A stretch of DNA of 64,000 nucleotides, taken from positions 54,732 through 118,731 of the forward strand of contig JAKLJY010000005.1 of the NCBI GenBank assembly GCA_023150895.1, given 5' to 3'. The notes under the pieces are model-generated. The model searched no databases, had not been told where the DNA came from, and saw only the letters and a program-made list of their open reading frames with translations. The position numbers and the translations under genes are program-made. This document shows, piece after piece, positions 33,355 to 44,986 of the stretch (positions are counted from its first letter, which is position 1; every line of letters begins with the position of its first letter). Source of the DNA: Myxococcota bacterium (lineage in GTDB: Bacteria; Myxococcota_A; Bradymonadia; UBA7976; UBA1532).

Positions 33355-35751
33355 ATGGAACGCCCCACCCCCCGACGCACTTCCAGACTCGCCCTTGCGC
33401 TCGGCTGCACGCCTGCGCTGTGCCTGACGTTCGCCTGCGACGGCGGTGATGCCGACGGCGCAGCCGCCGACGCGGGCCAGGGCGGTCAGGGTGGCGGCGG
33501 CATCGTCGCCCCGCCGGCGCCTCCCACGTCACCGGGCACGCCCATCGAGCCCGAGCCCCCGGTCACCGAGACGGAGCAGGCCTTGCGCGCGCTGGTGGCC
33601 GAGAAGCGGGCCCTCGACGCCGATGAGTTCGCCGCGGCGTACCCTGCGCCGGCGCCGGCGTCGCTGAGTTACGTCGCGCACGACTCGGCGGGCCTCGACC
33701 TCATCCAGCAGGGGGCCTTCGCGCTGAACGAGGCCGAGCAGACTGCCCTCGACGCCCACGGCTTCGTGGTCTCGGCCGAGAAGGCCTTCCCGACGTTCCT
33801 GTACGGGTACGAGAGCATCTACGCCCTCGACCTCCCGGTCTATGTGACGGCCGACACCGTGCTGCACGCCGTCCACAGCTCGTACGACACGGTGCTGAAG
33901 TTCCTGGAGCTGACGACCCTGCGCGCGCGGGTGGTGCAGGTGGTCGCGAACCTGCGGACGGCGCTCGAGGCCGGCGGCGCGGCGGACTACGGCGACGAGG
34001 CGCGGGCCGACCTCGACCTCTACCTGGCCGTCTTCGACAGCCTCCTGCGCCTGGACGGTGGGGTCTCGGCCCCCGTGGCCGGCGCCGACCCCGAGATGGT
34101 CGACTTCCTGGTGAAGAAGGCCCTCGCGGCCGAAGGGACGGCGACGGTCGTGCTTTTCGGCGACGACCGCGACCTCGACTTCTCGCAGTTCACGCCCCGC
34201 GGTCACTACACCCACGACCCGCGGCTGAAGGCCTACTTCCGCGCGCTGATCTGGGGCGGTCGCACCGAGTTCCGGCTCATGGAGGTCAACGGCGAGACGG
34301 GCGCGCTCGAGTTCCGCCGCCGCGACCTCATGGCCGCCTACGCCCTGCGCGAGCTGATGGACGAGGCCACCACCGCGGCGTGGCGGCAGGTGGACGATAC
34401 CGTCCGGGCGTTCGTCGGCGAGGCCGACAACCTCACCCTGCCCGAGCTCGGGCGTCTGTTGACCGACCTCAATCTCGAGCGCGGCGTGCAGCTCGCCGAC
34501 GTCGAGGACGCGAAGATCGCGGACGCGATTCTGCAGGGCGGATACGGCGCGCAACAGATCGCCAGTCAGCTCGTCATCAACGGCACGGGCGGGGAGCTCC
34601 CGCTGAACCGCAGCTTCCTGCTCTGGGGGCAGCGGTATGTCATCGACAGCCATGCCTTCAGCAATGTGACGTGGGCGCGCACGAAGGCGATGCGCATGAT
34701 GCCCGATCCGCTCGACGTGGCCTTCAGCGTCCTGGGCAACAACACGGCGGGCGCGCTGCTCGCGCCACAGATCGCCGAGTACGACTACCAGGGCGACCTG
34801 GCGGCCATGCGCGCGCTGGCGGACGCGCACGGCGAGGACTTCTGGCAGGCGAACCTCTACAACCTCTGGCTCGGCGCGCTCCGGACGCTGTCGCCCGCGG
34901 CCGCGGCGCCCGAGGGCGTGCCGGCGGTGTTCACCGGCGAGGCCTTCTCGCGGCGTCTGTTGAACACGCAGCTCGCCTCCTGGGCGGAGCTGCGGCACGA
35001 CACGCTGCTGTATGCCAAACAGAGCTACACCGACGGTGCGTCGTGTGAGTTCCCGGACGCCTACGTCGAGCCCGTGCCCGAGGTCTGGCAGGCCATCGCG
35101 GACTTCGGCACGCGCGGTCGGGCGCTCGTCGAAACGCTCACGTTCGAGGACGCCCTCGAGCCCCTGCCCGAGGCACTGGCGAGCGAACCGCAGCTCTATC
35201 CGAGTCCGAACCTGCGCGATCTGACGCTGACCTGGTTCGACGAACTCGCACACTCGGCGACGCTCCTGAAGGGCATGGCGGAGCACCAGCGCACGGGCAC
35301 GCCGTTCAACGAGGAACAGATGGCCTTCATCAACCAGGCCATTCATCTCGACCAGGGCTGCGGTTCGCCGACGGGCGCCTCGGGCTGGCTCGCGCGGCTG
35401 TACTTCGACGTCGCCTCGGCGGTACAGGCCGACATGCTGATTGCCGACGTTCACACGCAGCCGACGGACGAAGGCGGCACCCCGGTGGGGCGCGTCTTGC
35501 ACGTCGGCACGGGTTACCCCCGCCTCGCCGTCTTCACGGTCGAGACCTGCGAGGGCCCGCGGGCCTATGCCGGGGTGACCTCGGCGTTTCATCAGACGGT
35601 CACCGAGAACTATGAGCGTCTGACGGACGAGGCCTGGCAGGCGAAATTCCGGGATCCGGCGACGCAGCCCCTGCTCGTCGAGTGGATGCGCGACCTGGCC
35701 CCCGGCGGTGTCGGCGCGCTGGTGCCGTCGCAGGCGGTCTCGGAGTTCTGA
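33355..35751 (+). CDS. DUF3160 lipoprotein
   Basis: 798-residue lipoprotein with lipobox LTFAC (Cys28), then a Gly/Ala/Pro linker. The rest is the DUF3160 domain found in many Myxococcota and other bacteria: FVVSAEKAFPTFLYGYESIYALDLPVYVTADTVLHAVH, FTPRGHYTHDPRLKAYFRALIWGGR, and the C-terminal HVGTGYPRLAVFTVETCEGPRAYAGVTSAF. Function is unknown; it is likely an outer-surface protein. The start is ATG 33355 after CAGGAGAACCCC. Confidence 0.9.
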   Translation: MERPTPRRTSRLALALGCTPALCLTFACDGGDADGAAADAGQGGQGGGGIVAPPAPPTSPGTPIEPEPPVTETEQALRALVAEKRALDADEFAAAYPAPAPASLSYVAHDSAGLDLIQQGAFALNEAEQTALDAHGFVVSAEKAFPTFLYGYESIYALDLPVYVTADTVLHAVHSSYDTVLKFLELTTLRARVVQVVANLRTALEAGGAADYGDEARADLDLYLAVFDSLLRLDGGVSAPVAGADPEMVDFLVKKALAAEGTATVVLFGDDRDLDFSQFTPRGHYTHDPRLKAYFRALIWGGRTEFRLMEVNGETGALEFRRRDLMAAYALRELMDEATTAAWRQVDDTVRAFVGEADNLTLPELGRLLTDLNLERGVQLADVEDAKIADAILQGGYGAQQIASQLVINGTGGELPLNRSFLLWGQRYVIDSHAFSNVTWARTKAMRMMPDPLDVAFSVLGNNTAGALLAPQIAEYDYQGDLAAMRALADAHGEDFWQANLYNLWLGALRTLSPAAAAPEGVPAVFTGEAFSRRLLNTQLASWAELRHDTLLYAKQSYTDGASCEFPDAYVEPVPEVWQAIADFGTRGRALVETLTFEDALEPLPEALASEPQLYPSPNLRDLTLTWFDELAHSATLLKGMAEHQRTGTPFNEEQMAFINQAIHLDQGCGSPTGASGWLARLYFDVASAVQADMLIADVHTQPTDEGGTPVGRVLHVGTGYPRLAVFTVETCEGPRAYAGVTSAFHQTVTENYERLTDEAWQAKFRDPATQPLLVEWMRDLAPGGVGALVPSQAVSEF

Positions 35752-35795
35752 CGGTCGCATTCGCCCGCCGCTTGAGCGCGCGCTACAGTCGCGCG

Positions 35796-37541
35796 ATGCA
35801 CTTCGACACCGTCTTCACCGACGCCACCGTCTTCGACGGCACGGGCGGCCCGCGGCGCCGTGCGCACGTGGGGCTTCGCGACGGCCGGATCGCTTCCATC
35901 TCGCCGGGGCCATTGCCGGCGGACCCCGGCACCGAGGTCGTCGACGCGACGGACCTCTGGCTGACGCCGGGTTTCATCGACTTTCACACCCACTACGACG
36001 TCGAGGTCGAGCTCTCGCCCGGGCTCGACGAGTCGCTGCGGCACGGGGTCACGACGGTCACGCTGGGGAGCTGTTCGCTCTCCGCGGCGCTCGGCGAGCC
36101 CGAGGACATCGCAGACATCTTCTGTCGCGTCGAGGCCGTGCCGCGCGAGGTCGTGCTGCCGCTTCTGCGAGAGCGCAAGACGTGGGAGGGCTACCCGGCC
36201 TACCTCGACCACCTCGATACGCTGCCCCTCGGGCCGAACGTGACGAGCTTCGTCGGCCACTCCAACCTGCGTATGCACACCCTTGGCTTCGCGCGTTCGG
36301 TGGATTCGGCCGTGCGCGCCACGCCGGACGAGCTCGCGCGCATGGAGCGCCTGCTCGCCGAGGGCCTCGACGCAGGCTGCCTCGGGTTGTCGATTCAGAC
36401 GCTCCCCTGGGACAAACTCGATGGCTCGCGGCAGCGCAGCAAGCCGCTGCCGAGTTATTTCGCGCCGTGGTCGGAGTACCGGCGGCTGACCCGGCTGCTG
36501 CGGGACCGCGGGCGGGTCTTTCAGGGCGTGCCCAACATCACCACCAAGGTCAACGTGCTGCTCTTCTTGTGGGAGAGCGCGGGGCTGTGCCGCCGGGCGC
36601 TGAAGACCACGGTGATCTCTCTCATGGACATCCGGGCGAACCGACACATCTGGTGGCAGGTGCCGCTGCTGACGCGCCTCTTCAACCGGTTCCTGGGCGC
36701 GGACTTCCGGATGCAGGCCCTGCCCAATCTCTTCGACGTCTGGGCCGACGGCGTCGAGCTCGTGATCTTCGAGGAGCTCGGCTGCGGGACGGAGGCGCTG
36801 CACCTGACCGATCCGGCGGCGCGGGTGGCCCTTTTTCGCGATCCCGCGTACCGGGCGCGCTTCCGCCGGGAGTGGCGCAGCCTGCTCGCGCCGCGGGTGT
36901 ATCACCGCAACATGGCCTACACGCAGGTCCTCGCCTGCCCGGAGCCCGGGCTCGCGGGGCGTTCGTTCGCCGAGATCGCCGCCGAGCGTGGACAGGACGC
37001 CGTCGACACGTTCCTCGACCTCGTGGCGACCCACGGCCCGGCCCTGCGCTGGTACTCCATCATGGCGAACGACCGCCCGGGCCCGCTGCAGGCCATCGTG
37101 AGTCACCCCGATGTGTTGATCGGCTTCTCGGACGCGGGCGCGCACCTGCGACAGATGGCCCACTACAACTTCCCGCTGCGTCTGTTGAAACTGGTGCGCG
37201 ACGCCGAAACGGCGGGCCGTCCGTTCATGAGTCTCGAGCGGGCGGTGCACCGGCTGACGGGCGAGATCGGCGACTGGTTCGGGCTCGACGCGGGCACGCT
37301 CCGCGAGGGCGCCCGTGCCGATCTGGTGCTCGTGCGGCCCGATGGCCTCGACGACGCGGTCGAGACGGCCGTCGAGGCGCCCATGCACGGCTTTCCGGGC
37401 CTGGACCGGCTCGTGCGGCGCAACCCCCGCGCGGTGCCGGGGGTGTGGGTCAACGGTCGGCGCGCGGTGGCCGACGGCGAAGTGCTGTCGACGGTGGGTC
37501 GCGAGGCCGGCTTCGGGCGCGTGCTGCGCGCGGGGGCGTGA
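35796..37541 (+). CDS. N-acyl-D-amino-acid deacylase-type amidohydrolase
   Basis: 581-residue metal-dependent hydrolase. The N-terminal small beta domain holds VFDGTGGPRRRAHVGLRDGRIASI. The metal motif is GFIDFHTHYDVEVELSP. Downstream are FVGHSNLRMHTLG, SIQTLPWDKLDGS, SDAGAHLRQMAHYNF with the metal-ligand Asp, and the closing GARADLVLVRPDG with VPGVWVNGRRAVADGEV. This is the layout of D-aminoacylases, although bacterial relatives hydrolyse varied amides. It has no signal peptide. ATG 35796 gives the expected MHFDTVFTDATVFDG start. Confidence 0.87.
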   Translation: MHFDTVFTDATVFDGTGGPRRRAHVGLRDGRIASISPGPLPADPGTEVVDATDLWLTPGFIDFHTHYDVEVELSPGLDESLRHGVTTVTLGSCSLSAALGEPEDIADIFCRVEAVPREVVLPLLRERKTWEGYPAYLDHLDTLPLGPNVTSFVGHSNLRMHTLGFARSVDSAVRATPDELARMERLLAEGLDAGCLGLSIQTLPWDKLDGSRQRSKPLPSYFAPWSEYRRLTRLLRDRGRVFQGVPNITTKVNVLLFLWESAGLCRRALKTTVISLMDIRANRHIWWQVPLLTRLFNRFLGADFRMQALPNLFDVWADGVELVIFEELGCGTEALHLTDPAARVALFRDPAYRARFRREWRSLLAPRVYHRNMAYTQVLACPEPGLAGRSFAEIAAERGQDAVDTFLDLVATHGPALRWYSIMANDRPGPLQAIVSHPDVLIGFSDAGAHLRQMAHYNFPLRLLKLVRDAETAGRPFMSLERAVHRLTGEIGDWFGLDAGTLREGARADLVLVRPDGLDDAVETAVEAPMHGFPGLDRLVRRNPRAVPGVWVNGRRAVADGEVLSTVGREAGFGRVLRAGA

Positions 37542-37571
37542 CCTCGCGGCCCGGCGTTCTGCCGGTCGCCT

Positions 37572-38477
37572 TCACCCCGCGGGCGTGACGACGACCCGCA
37601 ACAGTTCGCGCACACTCTCGAGCGAGGCGGGCCACGCGGCGACGGCGCGGGCGGCGGCGAGGGCGGCCTCGCGGCGGAAGCCGTGCCGGTGGAAGTCCCA
37701 TGCGTTCGTGCGCAGCGTCTCGCCCCGCACGCGCTGCCGGAGCGCAAACGGCAGGCTGCGCCCCGCCGGTGTGTTCAGGGCCCGCTCCACGACGGCCTCG
37801 CGGGCCACGGTCATGCGCTTCGGGCTGCGGCTCGTGCTGACGGCGTGCACGCGATACTCGGTGAGCGGCGCCAGAATACACTGAACGGTGTGTCCGGCGG
37901 CGGCGAGCCGCAGCCACAGATCCCAGTCTTCACAGACGGGCACGCGCTCGTCGGTCGTGAAACCGCCGACACTCCAGAAGCTGTCGCGGGTCTGCACCAC
38001 GCTCGACGTCGTGATGAAGTTGCCCTGACACAGCAGCGCCTCGAAGACCTCGCCGCTGGGCATGTCGATGTGTTCGCTGGCGATCTCGGGCAGGGGACCG
38101 CGCTCGCCGAAGTTGCGGCGGTCGGTGTAGACCAGGCTGACCCGGGCGTCGCGCGCCAGGATCTGTCGCTCGAGCTTCTCGGGCACCCAGCGGTCGTCGG
38201 CGTCCAGCCAGGCCAGCCACTCGCCCGTCGCGACGGCCGCCCCGTGGTTGCGGGTGGCCGAGATGCCGCAGTTCGGCTGGCGGATGCGACGCACCCGCGG
38301 GTCGCGCCCGTGCCAGGCTTCGATGACGGCCCCGGTGCCGTCCGTCGAGCCGTCGTCGACGACCAGAATCTCGTGCACCGGGTAGGTCTGGGCCAGCGCG
38401 CTGGCGAGGGTCTCGTCCAGATACGCGGCGGCGTTGTATGCGGGGATGACGACGGAGACGCGGGGCGCGGGGGTCAT
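37572..38477 (-). CDS. GT2-family glycosyltransferase
   Basis: 301-residue family 2 glycosyltransferase using a nucleotide sugar. The GT-A fold starts with SVVIPAYNAAAYLDETLASAL, has LVVDDGSTDGT, the catalytic-metal DADD in WLAWLDADDRWVPEKLERQ, and ends with CEDWDLWLRLAAAG. A helical C-terminal tail follows. There is no membrane segment, so it probably acts on the cytosolic face on cell-surface glycan or glycolipid. It is convergent with the amidohydrolase gene. Confidence 0.9.
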   Translation of the reverse strand: MTPAPRVSVVIPAYNAAAYLDETLASALAQTYPVHEILVVDDGSTDGTGAVIEAWHGRDPRVRRIRQPNCGISATRNHGAAVATGEWLAWLDADDRWVPEKLERQILARDARVSLVYTDRRNFGERGPLPEIASEHIDMPSGEVFEALLCQGNFITTSSVVQTRDSFWSVGGFTTDERVPVCEDWDLWLRLAAAGHTVQCILAPLTEYRVHAVSTSRSPKRMTVAREAVVERALNTPAGRSLPFALRQRVRGETLRTNAWDFHRHGFRREAALAAARAVAAWPASLESVRELLRVVVTPAG

Positions 38478-38502
38478 GGGCTCTCGCTGTTTTGCGGTCG
38501 TC

Positions 38503-38916
38503 TCAGTCCGCCCGGCGCAGGGGCAGATCGTGGGTCGAAAGAAAGAGGCCGCCGCCGGTGCGGGTGAGCGTGAGGCGCTCGCCCGTGGCCAGGGCGAGCT
38601 CGGCGCCCTGGGCGTCGCCGCGGGAGAGGGAGAAGGGCACGAGCCGGCCATCGGGCAGATGGACGCGCCGCGAGTCGAAAGCGAGCCGCCAGCGCGCCCC
38701 CGAAATCAGGGCCCGCGCCGTCTCCTGCGCCTCGGGCGGCAGGCGGCGGAAGCTCTCGACGTGGTCGAGGGCCGCGAGGTCGACGACCCAGTCACCGAGC
38801 CACCACTCGGCGGCGGGCGGTGCCATCACCTCGTCGGGCGAGACGTGGGGCCCGCACGCGGGCGCGAGCGCGCCGAGACCGAGACAGAGACTGAGATAAA
38901 CGGCCGGGCCACGCAT
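38503..38916 (-). CDS. Small putative lipoprotein
   Basis: 137-residue lipoprotein with lipobox LAPAC (Cys21). The mature domain begins WWLGDWVVDLAAL and has a lipocalin-like or META-like beta pattern (RWRLAFDSRRVHLPDG, RLTLTRTGGGLFLS); the WxxGxW start is typical of small lipid-binding barrel lipoproteins. Family assignment is tentative. It lies 15 bases downstream of the ThDP enzyme gene and 25 bases upstream of the glycosyltransferase gene, all on the same strand. Confidence 0.7.
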   Translation of the reverse strand: MRGPAVYLSLCLGLGALAPACGPHVSPDEVMAPPAAEWWLGDWVVDLAALDHVESFRRLPPEAQETARALISGARWRLAFDSRRVHLPDGRLVPFSLSRGDAQGAELALATGERLTLTRTGGGLFLSTHDLPLRRAD

Positions 38917-38931
38917 CGTCGACTCCCGGGA

Positions 38932-40620
<1,689 letters not shown>

Positions 40621-40734
40621 CGGGACGACGGGTTCGCGGCAAGGTAAGACCCGGCGGAATTTTTGGCAACGCGCGGCGCGATTCCGTTACAACCCGTGCG
40701 ATTTCCGCCCACTGACTGATCGGAGAACCTCCCC

Positions 40735-41181
40735 ATGAAGACCCTGAAAGAGAACCTGCTGGTCGAAGGCAAGCGCCCCGTCGTCCTCGACGACTGCACG
40801 AAGCTCATCGACGAGGAGGTCGACAGCAAGGGCGGCCTGTCCGGCATGGCCATCAAGCTGGCCTTCAAGACCGTCAAGGCGCTCAAGCCCGGCATGATTC
40901 GCGAGTCCGTGGACTACCTGCTCGACGAATTCGTCGAGAAGATGGAGCCCTTCTACGCCGAGTATCAGAACCAGGGCGCGGCCGGCGGCATCGAAAAGCT
41001 CGTGACGAGCAAAGCCTCTCCCATCGCCGACGCCCTGCTGAGCATCACCGACGCGCGCGCCGCGCGCAGCAAGAACAAGGTCATCAAGGGCGCCTACGAG
41101 AAGCTGCGCCCCGAGGGCAAGCGGCAGGTCGAGGCGGCCATGCCCCGCGTCGGCCGCATGCTCGCCAAACACGGCTGCTGA
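40735..41181 (+). CDS. Conserved hypothetical protein (possibly DUF6918)
   Basis: 148-residue soluble helical protein: MKTLKENLLVEGKRPVVLDDC, KGGLSGMAIKLAFKTVKALKPGMI, VDYLLDEFVEKMEPFYAEYQ, then SPIADALLSITDARAARSKNKVIKGAYEKLRPEGKRQVE. It resembles a family of about 140 residues known from actinobacterial and myxobacterial genomes, possibly DUF6918 (from memory, uncertain). No catalytic residues are evident. The start is ATG 40735 with GGAGAA upstream. It precedes tldD by 52 bases. Confidence 0.7.
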   Translation: MKTLKENLLVEGKRPVVLDDCTKLIDEEVDSKGGLSGMAIKLAFKTVKALKPGMIRESVDYLLDEFVEKMEPFYAEYQNQGAAGGIEKLVTSKASPIADALLSITDARAARSKNKVIKGAYEKLRPEGKRQVEAAMPRVGRMLAKHGC

Positions 41182-41233
41182 GTTCGCGCGCCGGCTGCAC
41201 GTCCCCACCCCGAACGCCCTGGAGAAGTCGCCC

Positions 41234-42664
41234 ATGAGCATGCTGGCAGAAGGTCTCGCCTACTTCGGGCGCTTCGGGGTCGACGAGACCCTGTTGCAGG
41301 CCGCGCTCGAGCGCGCGCTCGCCCGGGGGGGTGATTACGCCGAACTCTACTTCGAACACCGGGTCGCCCACGAGGTCGGCCTCGAGGACGGCGCCGTCAA
41401 CCGGGCTTTCCTGCACGTCTCCCTCGGGGTGGGCGTGCGGGTGCTGAAGGGCGACCAGACCGGTTACGCCTACACCGAAGAGCTGACGCGCGATCGGGTC
41501 TGCGAGGCCGCCGCGACGGCCGCGGTGGTGGCCGACGGACCCGCCTCGCCGGCGCCTCGGGCCTTCGAGGTGCGCGGCCGCCCCGACCGCTACCCGGTGA
41601 AGCTCGACTTCGAGGGCGTGGACATCGCCCGCAAGATGCCCATCCTGAGCGAGGTCAACGCCCTCGCCTTCGCCCGCGATGCCAGCGTCAGCAAGGTCAC
41701 CGTCGGTTACGCCGACTCGGACGGCGCCATGCTCGTCGTCGACTCCACCGGCCACGTCGCCTTCGACCGCCAGCCCATGGCGCGCCTGACGGTCGGCTGC
41801 GTCGCCGAGCGCGCCGGCCGCCGCGAGTCGAACCATCACAACCTCGCCGGGCGCGAGGGCTTCGAGTTCTTCACCCCCGAACGCATCCGCAAGGTGGCCT
41901 GCGACGCGGTCGACCGCACCGTCTTCTGTTTCGACGCCACCACGGCCCCGGCGGGCGAGATGCCCGTCGTGCTCGCCGCGGGCTCCGCCGGCATCCTGTT
42001 GCACGAGGCCATCGGGCACGGCATGGAGGCCGACTTCAACCGCAAGGGCGTCTCGGTCTACAGCGACAAGCTCGGCAAACGCATCGCCGGCGACGAGATC
42101 ACCATCGTCGACGACGGCACGCAGCCACACGCCCGCGGGGCCATCAACGTCGACGACGAGGGCGTCGAGGGGCAGCGCACCGTGCTCGTCGAGAACGGTG
42201 TGTTGCGCAGTTACATGCACGACCGCATCAGCGCGAAACACTACGGCGTCGAGCCGACGGGCAACGGGCGCCGGCAGAGCTTCCGCGACCCGCCCCTGCC
42301 GCGCATGCGCAGCACCTACATGATGCCCGGCAGCGTGCCGCCCGAAGACATCGTCAAGTCCGTGAAGCGCGGTGTGTTCGCCGAGACGTTCACGAACGGC
42401 CAGGTCATGATCGGCGCGGGTGACTTCACCTTCTACATCAAGACCGGCTATCTCATCGAAGACGGCCGGCTGACGCGACCCATCAAAGACACCAACATCA
42501 TCGGCAACGGGCCGCAGTGCCTCGAACGCACGGATCTCGTCGGAACGGATTTCAAGATCGACGAGGGCGGGTGGACGTGCGGCAAGGACGGCCAGAGCGT
42601 TCCGGTCAGCATCGGCATGCCCACGGTGCGGGTCTCGGCCATCACCGTCGGCGGCGTCAATTAG
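41234..42664 (+). CDS. tldD: TldD metalloprotease subunit
   Basis: 476-residue zinc protease subunit of the TldD/TldE heterodimer, which degrades unfolded peptides and trims modified peptides such as microcins and other RiPPs. The zinc motif HEAIGHGME has His257, Glu258 and His262. Other family blocks are GVRVLKGDQTGYAYTEEL, STYMMPGSVPPEDIVKSVKRGVF and the terminal GMPTVRVSAITVGG. Length matches TldD of other bacteria. It is followed by its partner 9 bases downstream. Confidence 0.95.
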   Translation: MSMLAEGLAYFGRFGVDETLLQAALERALARGGDYAELYFEHRVAHEVGLEDGAVNRAFLHVSLGVGVRVLKGDQTGYAYTEELTRDRVCEAAATAAVVADGPASPAPRAFEVRGRPDRYPVKLDFEGVDIARKMPILSEVNALAFARDASVSKVTVGYADSDGAMLVVDSTGHVAFDRQPMARLTVGCVAERAGRRESNHHNLAGREGFEFFTPERIRKVACDAVDRTVFCFDATTAPAGEMPVVLAAGSAGILLHEAIGHGMEADFNRKGVSVYSDKLGKRIAGDEITIVDDGTQPHARGAINVDDEGVEGQRTVLVENGVLRSYMHDRISAKHYGVEPTGNGRRQSFRDPPLPRMRSTYMMPGSVPPEDIVKSVKRGVFAETFTNGQVMIGAGDFTFYIKTGYLIEDGRLTRPIKDTNIIGNGPQCLERTDLVGTDFKIDEGGWTCGKDGQSVPVSIGMPTVRVSAITVGGVN

Positions 42665-42673
42665 GAGCCTGCA

Positions 42674-44014
42674 ATGCCCACATCCATGACCGAGAACACA
42701 CTGCTGACCCAGGCGAAGGACGCGGCCCGGCTCGCACAGAAACTCGGCGCCGACGACGCGCGGGTCGGCGTCTCGCGCAGCCGCGGCGTCGAGGTCGAGT
42801 GGCGCGATGGCCGCCTCGAGCGCGTGCAGGAGCGCACCCGGCGCGGCCTCTCCGTCGAGCTCTTCGTCGACGGGCGGTACGCCGCCATGAGCACGAACGA
42901 CCTGCGCCCCTCCGCCGTCGAGGCGTTTCTGACCGAGGCCGTCGCCATGACCCGGGTGCTCGAGCCCGACGAGCACCGGCGCCTGCCCGATCCCGCGCGC
43001 TACGCCGGGCGGGCGGCCGTCGACCTCGATCTCGCCGACGCCAGCCAGGCGGCGGTCACGAGCGAACAGCGCCGCGCTTCGGCCGAGCAGCTCGAGGCCC
43101 TGCTGCGCGCCCGGTCCGCGAACGCGCCCATCGTCTCGGTCACGAGCGCGGTCGAGGACGACAGCGGCGAGAGCGCGCGGGTGCACACCAACGGCTTCGA
43201 GGGCGTGCGCCAGGGCACGCACTTCTCGCGCTCGGTGCAGGTCACCCTCATCGATCAGGACGGCCGGCGCCCCATGGGCTGGGCCTACACCGTGCGCCGC
43301 CACCAGGCCGAGCTCGAGGCGGCCGAAACCATCGTCGACCGGGCGCGGGACATGGCATTGCGGCAGCTCGGCGCGGGCAAGCTCGCCACGGGCAAGTACA
43401 CCCTCGTCGTCGACCGGCAGAGCGTGCCGCGGTTGCTCGGGGCGTTTCTCGGGCCGCTCTCGGGGGCGGCGCTCCAACAGAAGCGCAGCCTCTGGGATGG
43501 CAAGCTCGGGGAGCGCATCGCCTCGCCGTTGCTGACGATCGTCGACGAACCACACAAGATCCGCGGCCTCGGCAGCGCCCTGTGGGACGGCGATGGTTTC
43601 GCGACCCATCGCCGGGCCATCATCGAGGCCGGTGTGTTGAAGACGTATCTCATCGATGACTACTACGCCCGCAAGATGGGCGTCGAGCCGACCGGCGGCA
43701 GCACCCACAACTTCGAGTGGGCGTTGGGGACGCGCGACGCCGACGGCCTCGTCGCCGACGTGGGCGAGGGCGTCTACATCGACCGCTTCCTGGGCGGCAA
43801 CAGCAACGGTACCACCGGCGAGATCAGCATGGGCTGCGCCGGGCGGGTCATTCGCGGTGGCCGGCTCTGCGAGCCCGTGGCCGAGGTCAACCTCGCCGGA
43901 CACTTCGGCGAGATCTGGCAGGCGCTGGTGGCGGTGGGCAACGACCCCGATCCCAACAGCAGCGCCGCGGCACCGACCTGTGTCTTCGAGGGCATCCAGC
44001 TCAGCGGGGTGTGA
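42674..44014 (+). CDS. tldE: TldE (PmbA) metalloprotease subunit
   Basis: 446-residue partner of TldD; it lacks the HExxxH motif, as expected for TldE. It shows the PmbA pattern: VSRSRGVEVEWRDGRLERVQERTRRGLSVELF, YTLVVDRQSVPRLLGAFLGPLSG, GGSTHNFEWALGTRDADGL and NSNGTTGEISMGCAGRVIRGG. Co-location with tldD in one transcript implies a functional heterodimer. No RiPP precursor or other substrate gene is seen nearby. Confidence 0.93.
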   Translation: MPTSMTENTLLTQAKDAARLAQKLGADDARVGVSRSRGVEVEWRDGRLERVQERTRRGLSVELFVDGRYAAMSTNDLRPSAVEAFLTEAVAMTRVLEPDEHRRLPDPARYAGRAAVDLDLADASQAAVTSEQRRASAEQLEALLRARSANAPIVSVTSAVEDDSGESARVHTNGFEGVRQGTHFSRSVQVTLIDQDGRRPMGWAYTVRRHQAELEAAETIVDRARDMALRQLGAGKLATGKYTLVVDRQSVPRLLGAFLGPLSGAALQQKRSLWDGKLGERIASPLLTIVDEPHKIRGLGSALWDGDGFATHRRAIIEAGVLKTYLIDDYYARKMGVEPTGGSTHNFEWALGTRDADGLVADVGEGVYIDRFLGGNSNGTTGEISMGCAGRVIRGGRLCEPVAEVNLAGHFGEIWQALVAVGNDPDPNSSAAAPTCVFEGIQLSGV

Positions 44015-44028
44015 CCCCCGCCGGCCCC

Positions 44029-44796
44029 TCAGAGACGCATGCCGCCGTCGATGTCGATCGTGCGGCCCGTGAAGAAGTCGCACTCGATGATGAACTTCAC
44101 GCCCTGGAACTGCTCGTCCGGCGTGGCGGCGCGGCCGAGGGGGATCTGCTTCTTCATCATCTCGAGCATCTCGGGGCGCATCTGCGCCGTCATGGGCGTC
44201 TCGGTGAAGCCGGGGGCCACGCAGCCCGTGCGGATGCCGAAGCGCGCGAGCTCCTTGCCCCAGACCTCGGTGTCGGCGGCGACGGCGGCCTTGGCGGCCG
44301 AGTAGTTGCCCTGACCCATGTTGCCGTAGCGGCTGATGGACGAGATGTTCACGATGACCGCGGGCGCCGTCTTGTGCTTGATGACCCGGCTCGAGAACTC
44401 GCGCGTGCAGAGGAAGACGCCCGTAAGGTTGACGTCGAGGACCTGCTGCCAAGCCTTCAGGGTCATCGTCTTGACCTCGCCGGTCTCCTTGTCCGGGCGG
44501 CAGAGCAGGCCGTCGCGGGTGATGCCCGCGTTGTTGACCAGGCCGTTGAGGCCGCCCGTGAGCTCCCAGGCCTTCTCGACGAGGCCGACGACCTCGGCCT
44601 CGTTGGAGACGTCCGCCTTGTGCACGAAGACCTTGCCGGGCAGCCCGGCCGCCTCGGCGACGAGGCTGTTGAGGCCCTCGTCGTTCATGTCCGCGGCGAC
44701 GACGGTCGCGCCCGCGCGGGCGAGGGCGAGGGAGAAGTGGCGGCCCATGCCGCTGGCGCCACCGGTGACGATGCCTTTGAAGTTCTCGAGTTTCAT
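44029..44796 (-). CDS. SDR oxidoreductase (FabG-like)
   Basis: 255-residue classical short-chain dehydrogenase. Cofactor motif TGGASGMGRH, ADMND for adenine ribose recognition, NNAG in LVNNAGITRDG, catalytic Ser in NISSISRYG, and YxxxK in NYSAAKA. It ends IDIDGGMRL, close to 3-oxoacyl-ACP or acetoacetyl-CoA reductases. The likely reaction is NAD(P)H-dependent reduction of a 3-ketoacyl thioester. ATG 44796 has GGAG 6 bases upstream. It is convergent with tldE with a 14-base gap. Confidence 0.9.
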   Translation of the reverse strand: MKLENFKGIVTGGASGMGRHFSLALARAGATVVAADMNDEGLNSLVAEAAGLPGKVFVHKADVSNEAEVVGLVEKAWELTGGLNGLVNNAGITRDGLLCRPDKETGEVKTMTLKAWQQVLDVNLTGVFLCTREFSSRVIKHKTAPAVIVNISSISRYGNMGQGNYSAAKAAVAADTEVWGKELARFGIRTGCVAPGFTETPMTAQMRPEMLEMMKKQIPLGRAATPDEQFQGVKFIIECDFFTGRTIDIDGGMRL

Positions 44797-44986
44797 GGGG
44801 GGTCTCCGAATCGGGTAGGCGGGTGCGCGGGGGACCGCGACCGGTCGCGCGTGTAGCACGCCCGCGCGGCGGGGTGCAAGGTGCGGCGCGGGTCGGGGCA
44901 GGGCAGGGGCCGTCGGGAACCCGGGCGAGATTGCGCGTGTCGGCGCCGGCCGCCATGATGGGGATGCCGTCGCAACCGGAGTGCCC

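Noticed and set aside
33529..35760. 743-codon minus-strand open frame opposite the DUF3160 gene
   Set aside because: Shadow of a gene with clear family motifs and lipobox.
37541..37572. Terminator hairpin CCGGC-GTTCT-GCCGG between convergent genes
   Set aside because: The stem is only 5 bases with no T-run; such stems are expected by chance in this composition.
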